48,365 nucleotides of DNA from SKKY01 sp964622305 (GTDB lineage Bacteria > Bacillota > Peptococcia > Peptococcales > SKKY01), in contig CAZUPR010000007.1 of assembly GCA_964622305.1 (NCBI GenBank), forward strand, positions 1-48,365. Reading direction: 5' to 3'. How positions within the stretch are numbered: position 1 is the first letter of the stretch; the number at the start of each line of letters is the position of its first letter. This document shows positions 15,225 through 24,521 of this stretch, in pieces. Both the position numbers and the translations under genes were made by a program. The notes under the pieces were generated by a model, which was not told the DNA's origin, made no database searches, and saw nothing but the letters and a program-made list of their open reading frames with translations.

Positions 15225-16655
15225 CTATCCTATCAGCATTTCTAAAGCATTCATTACTAAGCTGATTACTTTTCCTGGCAAAAGACCAGTTGCAATTAAA
15301 ATAAAACTGCTGGCCAGAATGCTGATTTTAGCAAAAACAAAGGATTTGCTTTCTTTACTTTCACTTTCCTCTGCTTCCAGCATATACATATGTTTAATGA
15401 CCTTAAAATAGTAGGCCAGAGACAAGGCCGAGTTTAAAATTATGGCCAGGGCTAAGATAAAGTAATAGCCACCTGCCTCCACACTACCAAAAATGATACT
15501 GATCTTACTCCAGAATCCTAAAAGGGGAGGAATTCCCCCCAGGGACATAAGAAAGACCGTCATACAGATGGCAATCAAAGGAGCTTCCTTGTTAAGACCA
15601 GAGAAGGCAGCAAAAGTTGTTTTGCCCTTTCTCTCGCCCACATAATAGATAACAGTAAAGGCACCTGTCGTCATCAAAAGATGGGCCCACATGTGAATTA
15701 CAGATCCTGTCAGTGCGTAAGTATTGGCAACTGCAAAACCTGCTAAAATTGTTCCGGCGTTGGCCACACTGGAATAGGCCATCATCTTCTTAACATCAGT
15801 CTGCATTAAGGCTGCCATATTACCTACAGTCATAGTTAGTATTGATAAGAAGCCTAAAAGCAGGGTTACTTCTAATTTTAAAGCTACAAAGGCCAAAAGA
15901 AAAACCTTAAAAGCAGCTATAAATGGACCCTTTTTTGTTATCCCTGCCAAATAACCACTGACTGGCGAAGGAGCTCCATAGTAGGTATCCGGCGCCCACA
16001 AATGAAAGGGTGCCAAGGCCATCTTATAAGAAAAGCCTCCAAGAATCATTGCAAGAGAAAAATATGCTGCCATATCTAATGGGCCATTATAAGTGGCTAA
16101 ATTTTGACTTATATCAGCAAAATAAACTGAACCTGTTAAACCAAAGAGATAACTCATTCCAAAAAGAATCAGACCTGAGGAAAAAGCACCTGCCAGGAAG
16201 TACTTAACTCCTGCCTCAAAACGTCTCTCTGTCCTCTGATCAATAAAAGGTAAAGCATAAGTGGATATACTGGTAAGCTCAAAGGCAATAAATAAAGTTA
16301 TTAAATCATTAGCCATGGGTAAAACCAGCATACCTATACTAGCAAAGGACAAGAAGGCCAAATATAAGTAAGTATCTTCAAAACTAAAGGCAAATTCCTT
16401 ACTGCCAATCAAAAAGATCAAAGTCCCTGAAAGAACCAGAAGTCTCAAAATAATTGTCAAATCTGTTAGAGCCAAACTGCCAAAAATGATATCTTCATTA
16501 ACATTAAAGAAGAAAAGGTTTATTACCAGGGCTGCTGCAAGGGCCCCCGTTAAAAGTATAAAAGGAATCTCCTTATACTTTTTCATAAAGAGCAGGGCCA
16601 AACCTGTTAGTAAGAGAATTATTTCTGGTGTTAAATAAATCAATTCATTAAGCAT
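15225..16655 (-). CDS. nuoN: NuoN subunit of complex I
   Basis: The 476-residue antiporter-like subunit is normally next to NuoK in the membrane arm. Conserved pump residues are visible: Glu in AFELTSISTY, Lys in YKMALAPFHLWAPD, Lys in GITKKGPFIA, and Lys in GFWSKISIIFG. Length is typical. The start codon overlaps the stop of nuoM1 (TAATG), indicating coupled synthesis. It should couple quinone reduction to ion movement with the other subunits. Confidence 0.93.
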   Translation of the reverse strand: MLNELIYLTPEIILLLTGLALLFMKKYKEIPFILLTGALAAALVINLFFFNVNEDIIFGSLALTDLTIILRLLVLSGTLIFLIGSKEFAFSFEDTYLYLAFLSFASIGMLVLPMANDLITLFIAFELTSISTYALPFIDQRTERRFEAGVKYFLAGAFSSGLILFGMSYLFGLTGSVYFADISQNLATYNGPLDMAAYFSLAMILGGFSYKMALAPFHLWAPDTYYGAPSPVSGYLAGITKKGPFIAAFKVFLLAFVALKLEVTLLLGFLSILTMTVGNMAALMQTDVKKMMAYSSVANAGTILAGFAVANTYALTGSVIHMWAHLLMTTGAFTVIYYVGERKGKTTFAAFSGLNKEAPLIAICMTVFLMSLGGIPPLLGFWSKISIIFGSVEAGGYYFILALAIILNSALSLAYYFKVIKHMYMLEAEESESKESKSFVFAKISILASSFILIATGLLPGKVISLVMNALEMLIG

Positions 16656-18136
16656 TAGTTAACACCCCCGATTCTGGCTAATATTTCTATATTGGAGATA
16701 TTAAGTAAATTTATAATTGGTCCTGGTATTATACCAAAGATAAAAATCAAGCCTGTAAGTATGGCCAGAGCCAGTTTTTCATGAGGCTTTACATCGGCAA
16801 AATCCCCATCAACCAGCCTGGGATTAACATCACCATAGAAGGTTCTTTCTAAGGCCCATAAATAGTAGCCGGCTGTAACAACCAAAGAAGCAATAGCAAT
16901 AATGGAAAGAAGCCTGTAAACTCCAAAGACTCCCATAAAAACATTTACCTCAGCTACAAAGCCTGCCAGTCCAGGCAAACCTAGTGAAGCCATAAAACTA
17001 AAGACAAAAAAAGCTGATAATATTGGCACCTTCTGCCCCAAACCACCAAGAAGTTTCATATCCCTGGTACCGAATGAGTACTGAAGAATACCACAAACCA
17101 TAAACATCATGGCCGAAATAATCCCATGAGCAAACAGCTGATAGGTTGCACCATTGAAGCCATTTACATTAAGTGCTGCCAACCCCAGGGCTACCGAGCC
17201 CATATGACTGACACTGGAATAGGCAATCATTTTCTTTAGGTCGTCCTGAGCAAGGGCCAGGAAGGCACCATAAACCATACTAATTACACCTAGAATTGCT
17301 AGGGGGTATGAATAATAGACTGCTGCATCGGGAAACATTTGAATTCCCAAACGAATAAGACCGTATCCTCCCATTTTTAACATAACACCAGCTAAAAGAA
17401 TACTGCCAGCTGTAGGTGCTTCAACGTGAGCATCTGGTAACCAGGTATGAAAAGGAACCAGTGGAAGCTTAAAGGCAAAGGCCACAAAAAGCAAAGGCGC
17501 TGCAATTAACTGGAACCATTTGGGAAAAGAATAATTTAAAAATTCAATAATACTGAGGGTATAAATGCCATCGGCCTGTCCTTTAAAGAAAAACATGGCG
17601 ATAAAACCAACTAGCATAAGCAAACTACCTACATGAGTATAGATAAAGAACTTAATGGCTGCATATCTGCGGTTTGGCCCCCCCCACTCTAAAATCATAA
17701 AATACATGGGAATAAGAACAAGCTCCCAAAAAAGATAAAAGAGAAGAAGATCAAAACTTACAAAAACACCAGTAAGAGTTGTTTGTAAAAAGAGAATCAT
17801 TGCTACATAAAAATGTCCCTTTGATACGTCTTTTCCCAAGAAAATTAAGGTTATAAAGGTGAGAACTGTTGTTAGTAAAACTAAAGATAAGCTCAGCCCA
17901 TCCATAGCCATAATAAAACTTGCCCCTATAGTGTTTATCCATTTAGCTTCTATCAAAAACTGAAGTCCAGCTTGTGTTTTATCAAAAACCATATACATAT
18001 AGAAAGAAACAAGCATTACAAGGCCTGAAACCAAAAGACCTATATTCCTTGATTTTTCTGAATCAATTTTTAGAAAGAAGAGAATAAAGCTTGTAAGAGC
18101 TGGTGCAAAAACCATAAATAAAAATAAGACTGTCAT
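16655..18136 (-). CDS. nuoM: First NuoM subunit of complex I
   Basis: The 493-residue antiporter-like subunit sits at the usual position after nuoL. Key residues are Glu138 (FWELVLIP), Lys223 (AFKLPLVPFHTWLPDAHVEAPT), Lys254 (LKMGGYG) and Glu in GFVAEVNVFMG. Together with NuoL, NuoN and the second NuoM it gives four potential ion channels. It overlaps nuoL by four bases and nuoN by one. Which NuoM touches NuoL cannot be told from this sequence alone. Confidence 0.94.
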   Translation of the reverse strand: MTVLFLFMVFAPALTSFILFFLKIDSEKSRNIGLLVSGLVMLVSFYMYMVFDKTQAGLQFLIEAKWINTIGASFIMAMDGLSLSLVLLTTVLTFITLIFLGKDVSKGHFYVAMILFLQTTLTGVFVSFDLLLFYLFWELVLIPMYFMILEWGGPNRRYAAIKFFIYTHVGSLLMLVGFIAMFFFKGQADGIYTLSIIEFLNYSFPKWFQLIAAPLLFVAFAFKLPLVPFHTWLPDAHVEAPTAGSILLAGVMLKMGGYGLIRLGIQMFPDAAVYYSYPLAILGVISMVYGAFLALAQDDLKKMIAYSSVSHMGSVALGLAALNVNGFNGATYQLFAHGIISAMMFMVCGILQYSFGTRDMKLLGGLGQKVPILSAFFVFSFMASLGLPGLAGFVAEVNVFMGVFGVYRLLSIIAIASLVVTAGYYLWALERTFYGDVNPRLVDGDFADVKPHEKLALAILTGLIFIFGIIPGPIINLLNISNIEILARIGGVN

Positions 18137-20025
18137 AGTATGATACCCCCTACCAAAAGAATTACCAGTAAAAGGATACCGGCCACAGTCCAGGTAAGGT
18201 AACGCTGAATATTACCATTATTCCAGGCTGAGAAGAGGCCACCTTTAAGGACGACTGTTTTCTCCACCCCTCTAACTGCTCCATCAAAGATATAACTATC
18301 AACCAGGCTGGCATAGTAGGCCAGCTCTTTGGTTAAGCTGGCAATTGCATTTACCAGGCCGTCAATAACTCTTTTCTCAAAAAAGAGATTAAGCTTGTTA
18401 ATTCCCGTAACTGAATATTTTATTGCTCCTTCAACAATAAAATCAAAATAATAACGATTTTGGAAGAAGGTCTTTAGTCCAGCAAGTGAAGTAAGCATTT
18501 TCTCTCTATCTGCTAATTTTAAATAATAAATTGCAAAGGCTAAAAATGTTCCTGTCAGGCCCATAGCCACTGATGAATAAATCACCAGATTGTTATGGTG
18601 AGCTGTTTGTCCAACATTCATCAGACTTGCCACCGGCCCCTTTAAATGTCCGGAAAAAATAGCTGCAAAGGCTAAAAAAATCAAAGGCATAACCATGGAA
18701 AGTGGTGATTCATGCCCTTCAAAGGATGATCTTTGCTCACCAGTGAAAACCATAAAGAAAAGTCTAAACATATAAAAAGCTGTAATCATTCCGGTAAAGA
18801 GAAGAATATAGTAAGACCACATATTGCCACTAGCGTGAAGTTGTAAGAGAATTTCATCCTTACTAACAAAACCACTCAAACCAGGAATCCCGGCAATGGA
18901 CATGGTTCCAGCTAACATAGCCAGGCCAGTTGCCTTTTGGCTTTTAAAAACTCCGCCCATTTTTGTAATATCACCTGTTCCAACTGAGTGAATTACAGAG
19001 CCGGCACCTAAAAAGAGCAAGGCCTTGAAAAAGGCGTGGTTGATGACGTGTAAGAGGGCTGGAAATGCTCCCAAACAGCCAAGAGCTGTGGTCATATAAC
19101 CAAGCTGGCTGATAGTTGAAAAGGCCAGGACCTGCTTGAAATCATCGGCAAAAACTGCCATGAGTGCTGCAAAGATAACTGTAAAACTTCCTATTATGAG
19201 AACAACATTTAAAGTGGCTTCAGATACTTCAAATAAAGGATAGAGACGAATCATTAAATACATACCAGCCTTTACCATAGCGGCTGCGTGAATCAGAGCT
19301 GAAACCGGAGTTGGCCCTTCCATAGCATCTGGCAGCCAGATATGCAGTGGAAATTGAGCCGATTTACCAACTACCCCTCCAAAGATAAGAAGAGTAGCCA
19401 GGCCTATTTCTTTTAAGGGCAAAAGACCTGTTGAAGCCGCCAGGAAGATGTCGTCATACTTAAATGATCCTGTTGCTGTGTAAAGAACCATGAGGCCTGT
19501 CAACATAATGACATCCCCTACTCTGGTTGTCATAAAGGCTTTTTTTCCTGCCGCAGCTGCACTTGATTTTTCAAAATAAAAGCCTATCAGGGAGTAAGAG
19601 CAAAGACCCATAATCTCCCAGGCTATAAACATTTGCAGAAGGTTATCAGCTAAAACTAACTGAACCATTGAGAAGGCAAAGAGAATCATAAAGGAAAAGA
19701 AACGTCTAAGCCCCTTCTCATTTTCCATATAAGAAAAAGCGTATACCAAAATCATGGTTACTAAAAGAGTAACCAAAAGAGTCATTATCCAGCTGAGGGC
19801 ATCCAGGCGGAAGCCCATTTCCAGGCCTGAAAACCACTCAAAACTGTATGTATATTTTTCTTGAGCAAAGATCCCAGGGCCTGCAGATAAAGTCAGGAAA
19901 AAAACGCTAATAGAGGCAAGTGCACCTAGAAGGGCTGACTTTTCTTGAAGCCGGTCACCAAAAATAAAGGTGATTATCAATGCTATTAAAAGTGGTAGTG
20001 GATATACCCAGAATAAATCAGCCAT
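18133..20025 (-). CDS. nuoL: NuoL subunit of complex I with extended lateral-helix region
   Basis: The 630-residue distal antiporter subunit has intact pump residues: Glu in FIAWEIMGLCSYSLI, Lys in GKSAQFPLHIWLPDAMEGPT, His and Lys in LIHAAAMVKAG, and Lys in FVSKDEIL. In the C-terminal lateral-helix region an Ile-Asp-Gly segment occurs twice, VIDG at 553-556 and IFDG at 579-582, exactly 26 residues apart, suggesting an inserted repeat. A longer lateral helix would be needed to reach over an extra NuoM. Overlaps nuoK by eight bases. Confidence 0.94.
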   Translation of the reverse strand: MADLFWVYPLPLLIALIITFIFGDRLQEKSALLGALASISVFFLTLSAGPGIFAQEKYTYSFEWFSGLEMGFRLDALSWIMTLLVTLLVTMILVYAFSYMENEKGLRRFFSFMILFAFSMVQLVLADNLLQMFIAWEIMGLCSYSLIGFYFEKSSAAAAGKKAFMTTRVGDVIMLTGLMVLYTATGSFKYDDIFLAASTGLLPLKEIGLATLLIFGGVVGKSAQFPLHIWLPDAMEGPTPVSALIHAAAMVKAGMYLMIRLYPLFEVSEATLNVVLIIGSFTVIFAALMAVFADDFKQVLAFSTISQLGYMTTALGCLGAFPALLHVINHAFFKALLFLGAGSVIHSVGTGDITKMGGVFKSQKATGLAMLAGTMSIAGIPGLSGFVSKDEILLQLHASGNMWSYYILLFTGMITAFYMFRLFFMVFTGEQRSSFEGHESPLSMVMPLIFLAFAAIFSGHLKGPVASLMNVGQTAHHNNLVIYSSVAMGLTGTFLAFAIYYLKLADREKMLTSLAGLKTFFQNRYYFDFIVEGAIKYSVTGINKLNLFFEKRVIDGLVNAIASLTKELAYYASLVDSYIFDGAVRGVEKTVVLKGGLFSAWNNGNIQRYLTWTVAGILLLVILLVGGIIL

Positions 20026-20332
20026 TTAAATCCTCCAGTATCAGTTTTCCTTTGCCTTTAAAGAGTGCTATTGCTATTGCCAGGCCTATAGCCACCTCAG
20101 CAGCTGCCACGACAATGATAAACAAAGCAAAAATCTGACCAGAAACAAAAACATCCGGTAAAAATCTGTTAAAGGCTATAAGATTAATATTTACTGAGTT
20201 CAACATGAGTTCAATTGAAAACAAAACTGAAATCAAATGTTTTTTACTCAAAACACCAAATATTCCTATTGAAAAAACCAGAGCTGCTAAAAAAAGGTAG
20301 TGATTAAGACCTATGCTTTCAGTTATTATCAT
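20018..20332 (-). CDS. nuoK: NuoK subunit of complex I
   Basis: The 104-residue, three-span membrane subunit has the two conserved membrane glutamates: FSIELMLNSVNINLIAF and VAAAEVAIGLAIAI. The start at 20332 is chosen because AAGGAGG lies six bases before it, within the end of nuoJ; an upstream in-frame start would add six residues with no SD. It forms part of the connection between the quinone site and the antiporter subunits. Confidence 0.94.
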   Translation of the reverse strand: MIITESIGLNHYLFLAALVFSIGIFGVLSKKHLISVLFSIELMLNSVNINLIAFNRFLPDVFVSGQIFALFIIVVAAAEVAIGLAIAIALFKGKGKLILEDLNG

Positions 20333-20870
20333 CTTTGGCCTCCTTAACAATAAAGATTGCCGCTGCCAGGGCCACTAAAAGAAGAAGAGCCGCCAACTCA
20401 AAGGCTATAAGATGCTCATTGAGAAAGCCCTGTGCTATAAGGCTGACATCATTAAAAGATTTTTCTTCCAAATTATATAAACGCCAAGGGGCTTCCTTAA
20501 TAACCATTAAAACTATGCTAAAGAAGAATAAGGCTGCTATTGCCCCTGGCATAATATTTTTAGAAAAAGGACTGCTTTTAAAAATATTATCTGATCTGTT
20601 GGTTATTAACATAACAGAGAAAACAATCAAAACTGAAATAGCCCCAGCATAGATAAGGATCTGAATAATTGCCAGATACTCGGCTTCTAAAAGGAAAAAA
20701 AGAGCTGCCACCATCAAAAAAGTAAAGATTAAAGAGAGGGCACTACGAACCACATGGCCCGTTAAGACAACATATGAGGCAGAAAGAAGCATAAGTCCTG
20801 CAATAATATAAAAAGCTATGGTATGCCAGTTAATCATTGCAATCCAGCTTAAGATAAGTTCCAGGCTCAT
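20319..20870 (-). CDS. nuoJ: NuoJ subunit of complex I
   Basis: The 183-residue membrane subunit has five predicted spans. The motif LAIIQILIYAGAISVLIVFSVML is the conserved NuoJ helix 3 region with its pi-bulge glycine. It overlaps nuoI by four bases and nuoK by 14, as expected for a coupled operon. The C-terminus is short and acidic (KEAKDDNN). Confidence 0.93.
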   Translation of the reverse strand: MSLELILSWIAMINWHTIAFYIIAGLMLLSASYVVLTGHVVRSALSLIFTFLMVAALFFLLEAEYLAIIQILIYAGAISVLIVFSVMLITNRSDNIFKSSPFSKNIMPGAIAALFFFSIVLMVIKEAPWRLYNLEEKSFNDVSLIAQGFLNEHLIAFELAALLLLVALAAAIFIVKEAKDDNN

Positions 20871-21349
20871 GACTCTCCCCCCTCTGCTTTATCCTCTTCT
20901 TTGACCTCTTTTACAGGCGGTTTGATTGGTTGCCCATAAGTTGAAAGCTGAGCATCCAGATTTTGATTATTAAAGAGGTCCAAAATTGAATCTTTATTAT
21001 TATAGGTAGCCGTTTCAAATTCTGTAGTGAATTTAATACATTTGGTTGGACAATTTTCTACGCAAAAGCCACAGGAAAGACAGTAAGCAATATTTATCTT
21101 ATAGGCCGTTGGTATGTTTTTATTATTCTCATCCTTAGCTTTTTCCAATAAAATTGCCTGGTTGGGACATTCCATAACACAGATACCACAAGCTATGCAT
21201 TTTTCCCTGTCATAGGAAAAACCACCCCTCCACTGTAAAGGAATATCAGGCCTGACCAGAGGGTATTCTTCTGTTACATTTTTTCTTACTATAGCCCTGC
21301 CTGTTACTGACAGTCCTTGAAGCAAGCCCTTGCCCCAAAATTTAAACAA
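20867..21349 (-). CDS. nuoI: NuoI subunit of complex I, 2[4Fe-4S] ferredoxin-like
   Basis: The 160-residue peripheral-arm subunit carries two complete cluster motifs, CIACGICVMECP and CLSCGFCVENCP. It passes electrons to NuoB. In complexes lacking NuoEFG, as here, NuoI is near the exposed electron entry face and is the likely contact for ferredoxin or another donor. The C-terminal tail is Lys/Glu-rich (KEVKEEDKAEGGES). Confidence 0.94.
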   Translation of the reverse strand: MFKFWGKGLLQGLSVTGRAIVRKNVTEEYPLVRPDIPLQWRGGFSYDREKCIACGICVMECPNQAILLEKAKDENNKNIPTAYKINIAYCLSCGFCVENCPTKCIKFTTEFETATYNNKDSILDLFNNQNLDAQLSTYGQPIKPPVKEVKEEDKAEGGES

Positions 21350-21361
21350 AGAAATCCCTCC

Positions 21362-22405
21362 TTAGAAAAAATTATTATAAAGATACAAACCAATGCCTGT
21401 AGCAAAGACATTTAGAATTGATACCGGAATTAGTACCTTCCAGTTAAAACTTAAGAGCTTGTCAACTCTCATTCTTGGGAAGGTCCACCTGATCCAGATA
21501 ATCATAGTCATAATGGCGTGGGTTTTAATTATAAACCACATCCAGCCAGGCAGAACCGGTCCTAACCAGCCACCTAAGAAAACAGTAGTTATGAGGCCAC
21601 TGACAACAAACATTGAACAATACTCAGCCAGGAAAAACAGTGCCCATTTCATACCTGAATATTCCGTCAGGTAGCCGGCTGTAAGTTCCGACTCCCCTTC
21701 GGGTAAATCAAAAGGTGCCCGGTTGGTTTCTGCCAGACCCGAAATAAAAAAGATTAAAAAAGCGATTGGTTGCAGAAAGACAAACCAAATCTTGCCCTGC
21801 ATTTCTACTACAGTAGAAAGATTTAAACTGCCAGCAATCATAACAATAGTCAGAAGGGCAAAAATATTAGGGATTTCATAAGAGATCTTCTGACTCATGG
21901 CTCTCATTGAACCAATCATGGAATACTTGTTATTAGCCGACCAGCCAGCCATAAAGGCAGGGATAGTCGATAAAGACGTAATGGCTAATATGTAGAGTAA
22001 GCCCAGATTTAAGTCTACAGCAGTCAGATGTTTACCGAAAGGAATTACACCCAGGGCCAGAACTGGGGGGACAAAGACCACCAGTGGAGCTATTAAGTGT
22101 AACGTTTTATCTGCATTTCTGGGCACAATATCTTCTTTAACTAATAGCTTTACAGCATCAGCTATGGTTTGAAAAATACCAAAGGGGCCAAGTTTGTTGG
22201 GGCCTGGACGGTATTGAATAAAACCAGCCAATTTTCTTTCATAAAGCACATAAAACAAGGCTACCAAAACACAAATTAATAGAACTGCCACAGTATAAAC
22301 TGCAGCCATAATAATATTGGTTACTGCTGGATCAAAGCCAATCCAGGCAATAATACTTCTTATTATTGATGTGCCAAATAAAAATATATTATCTATAAAT
22401 TCCAA
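21362..22405 (-). CDS. nuoH: NuoH subunit of complex I
   Basis: The 347-residue, multi-span membrane subunit forms the quinone-access chamber. Conserved regions include YERKLAGFIQYRPGPNKLGP, LVKEDIVP, and the acidic loop AETNRAPFDLPEGESELTAGY. Length is normal. It lies 14 bases after nuoD and 12 before nuoI. No degeneration is seen, so quinone reduction by the complex is expected. Confidence 0.95.
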   Translation of the reverse strand: MEFIDNIFLFGTSIIRSIIAWIGFDPAVTNIIMAAVYTVAVLLICVLVALFYVLYERKLAGFIQYRPGPNKLGPFGIFQTIADAVKLLVKEDIVPRNADKTLHLIAPLVVFVPPVLALGVIPFGKHLTAVDLNLGLLYILAITSLSTIPAFMAGWSANNKYSMIGSMRAMSQKISYEIPNIFALLTIVMIAGSLNLSTVVEMQGKIWFVFLQPIAFLIFFISGLAETNRAPFDLPEGESELTAGYLTEYSGMKWALFFLAEYCSMFVVSGLITTVFLGGWLGPVLPGWMWFIIKTHAIMTMIIWIRWTFPRMRVDKLLSFNWKVLIPVSILNVFATGIGLYLYNNFF

Positions 22406-22419
22406 GACTAGCCCTCCTC

Positions 22420-23514
22420 CTATGCGTCTACTTCTCCAAGGACAAAATCAAAACTGGCAATAATAGCAATAAAATCTGCTATTTTATGACCGGGTGCCAT
22501 AAAGTCAAAAATAGAAATATTGTTAAAGGATGGTCTTCTGAAATGAACCCTGTAGGGTTTAGGACTGCCATCACTCACTAAATAACAGCCCAGGACTCCT
22601 TTGGGATTCTCTGCCTGGTGATAAGTATGGCCTTTTTCTGGCTTAATAAGCCTTGGAACTTTGGCCATATGACTGCCCTCTGGCATATCTCTCAGTGCCT
22701 GTCTGATTATCTTAATACTTTCTTCAATTTCCATCATTCTGATAATGTATCTGTCATAGCAGTCGCCATTATAGGTAACCGGAACTTTGAAATCTATGCG
22801 GTCATAAACTTCATAGGGTGCAATCTTTCTTAGATCATAGGATGATCCCGTTGAGCGCAGATTAGGTCCTGTCAATCCAAATGCTTCAGCCTGGGCCCTA
22901 GAAATCTTGCCTACATTTTTTGTCCGGCTAAGGAAAATTTCATTATTATCAACCAACTGGTGATATTCATTAAGCATGGCTGGTAACTGATCAAGAAATT
23001 CTTGAGTCCCTCTAATAAAATTTTCATCTGCATCGACAGCAACTCCGCCGATACGCATATAGTTGAAGGTCATTCTGGCTCCACAGAGCTTGCTAAAAAT
23101 ATCAAGAACATACTCCCTTTGAATAAAGGGATAAAAAACCGCAGTTACAGCTCCTAGGTCCATAATATAGATGCCTATGCCTACCATATGATTGGCAATT
23201 CTCATAAGCTCAGAAATAATAACTCTTATGTAACTGGCTCTATCTGGCACTTCAATACCCATGAGCTTCTCTACAGTTTGGACATAAACCAGATTATTGC
23301 TCATACCTGAAAGATAATCCAGGCGGTCAGTGTAGGGAGTAACCTGGGGATATTTTCTGTCTTCAGCTAGTTTTTCAATACCCCTGTGCAAATAGCCAAT
23401 ATCTGTTGTGCTTTTTACTATATTCTCACCATCAAGTTCCAGTTCTACGTGTAAAACGCCGTGAGTAGATGGGTGCTGAGGGCCTAAATGCAGTGTATAG
23501 TTTTGTGTTTTCAT
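22420..23514 (-). CDS. nuoD: NuoD (49-kDa) subunit of complex I
   Basis: The 364-residue subunit, related to NiFe-hydrogenase large subunits, has the quinone-site loop LHLGPQHPSTHGVLHVELEL near residue 9 and TDIGYLHRGIEKLAE. The hydrogenase nickel cysteines are absent (no CxxC pairs), so this is a Nuo and not a membrane-bound hydrogenase. It is separate from NuoC, unlike the fused form of E. coli. SD GGGAGGTTTAAGAGC precedes the ATG. Confidence 0.95.
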   Translation of the reverse strand: MKTQNYTLHLGPQHPSTHGVLHVELELDGENIVKSTTDIGYLHRGIEKLAEDRKYPQVTPYTDRLDYLSGMSNNLVYVQTVEKLMGIEVPDRASYIRVIISELMRIANHMVGIGIYIMDLGAVTAVFYPFIQREYVLDIFSKLCGARMTFNYMRIGGVAVDADENFIRGTQEFLDQLPAMLNEYHQLVDNNEIFLSRTKNVGKISRAQAEAFGLTGPNLRSTGSSYDLRKIAPYEVYDRIDFKVPVTYNGDCYDRYIIRMMEIEESIKIIRQALRDMPEGSHMAKVPRLIKPEKGHTYHQAENPKGVLGCYLVSDGSPKPYRVHFRRPSFNNISIFDFMAPGHKIADFIAIIASFDFVLGEVDA

Positions 23515-23518
23515 GCTC

Positions 23519-23980
23519 TTAAACCTCCCAGCTTCTTTTGCGTTCTACCTTAGGAAAATCCTTGCGCAGGGGATGCCCCCTAAAGCCTTCCCACATGAGA
23601 ATTCTTTTTAAATTAGGATGCCCTTCAAATTTTATGCCCATCAGGTCATAAACTTCTCTTTCAAGCCAATCTGCTGTTGGCCAGAGACTGGAAAGTGACT
23701 GGATTTGAGGGTTTGCATAATCCTCTATTTTTACCACCAGACTTACACTCTGATTTTTATCATATGAATAAAATTGGTAAATTACCTCAAAATATTCCTT
23801 GTAATCTGCACTTGAAATATCTGCCAAAAAAGTAAAGCCAGACTCTTTTAAAAAAGCAGCTGTTTCTTTTAAGAGTTCTTTGGCTAGTGCAAGCTCAAGA
23901 TTTTCTGCCGATGACTTTATAAGTTCAATCTTATCTGGATATGTCTTTTGCAGATAGGAACCATTAAATAGTTTTTCCAT
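23519..23980 (-). CDS. nuoC: NuoC (30-kDa) subunit of complex I
   Basis: The 153-residue protein is shorter than many NuoC proteins because it begins close to the conserved core. The core motif WPTADWLEREVYDLMGIKFEGHP and the following RILMWEGFRGHPLRKDFP are intact. It braces NuoB and NuoD in the peripheral arm. It overlaps nuoB by 17 bases. Confidence 0.93.
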   Translation of the reverse strand: MEKLFNGSYLQKTYPDKIELIKSSAENLELALAKELLKETAAFLKESGFTFLADISSADYKEYFEVIYQFYSYDKNQSVSLVVKIEDYANPQIQSLSSLWPTADWLEREVYDLMGIKFEGHPNLKRILMWEGFRGHPLRKDFPKVERKRSWEV

Positions 23981-24521
23981 TTGCAGCCTCCTGCCCTATG
24001 GCTTCCTTCCATTTCTTTGATTGTTGGACTTTTTCTTTTAACTTTAACATGCCATCGGTCAAAGCCTCTGGTCTAGGTGGGCAACCTGGGATATAAACAT
24101 CCACAGGAATAATTTCTTTTGCCCCATTAACTACTGCGTAAGAATCAAAAAAAGGACCTCCATCGACCGCACAACTTCCAAGAGCAATTACCCATTTTGG
24201 TTCTGGCATTTGATGATAGAGATTTTCAATAATTGGTGCCATTTTATGGGTTATTGTTCCTGCGATAATCATAACGTCTGCTTGTCGGGGAGAGTTCCTG
24301 AAGACTTCGTAACCGTATCTGGAGATGTCAAAACGAGCCTGGGTAGAGCAAATCATTTCTATGGCACAACAAGCCAAACCAAACTGAAAAGGCCAGATGG
24401 ACCAACTTCGGCCCCAGTTAAAAAATTTTTCTGCAGTGGTAAAAAAGATACCTTTCTTTTCAAGTTCTAACTGCAGATTGTGTTCCTTTGTATTTTCTTC
24501 TGAACTATTACTTAATACCAT
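23964..24521 (-). CDS. nuoB: NuoB (PSST) subunit of complex I, N2 cluster
   Basis: The 185-residue subunit carries the N2 [4Fe-4S] cluster next to the quinone. The ligands are the vicinal cysteines in LACCAIEM, the Cys in LGSCAVDGGPF and the Cys in YIPGCPPRPEAL. The N-terminus is longer and charged. It overlaps nuoA by 10 bases. Confidence 0.95.
   Translation of the reverse strand: MVLSNSSEENTKEHNLQLELEKKGIFFTTAEKFFNWGRSWSIWPFQFGLACCAIEMICSTQARFDISRYGYEVFRNSPRQADVMIIAGTITHKMAPIIENLYHQMPEPKWVIALGSCAVDGGPFFDSYAVVNGAKEIIPVDVYIPGCPPRPEALTDGMLKLKEKVQQSKKWKEAIGQEAANGKTI

Noticed and set aside
22420..24521. nuoB/C/D as a membrane-bound hydrogenase or formate hydrogenlyase
   Set aside because: NuoD lacks the nickel-binding cysteine pairs, and nuoA and nuoJ are present, so this is a true complex I.
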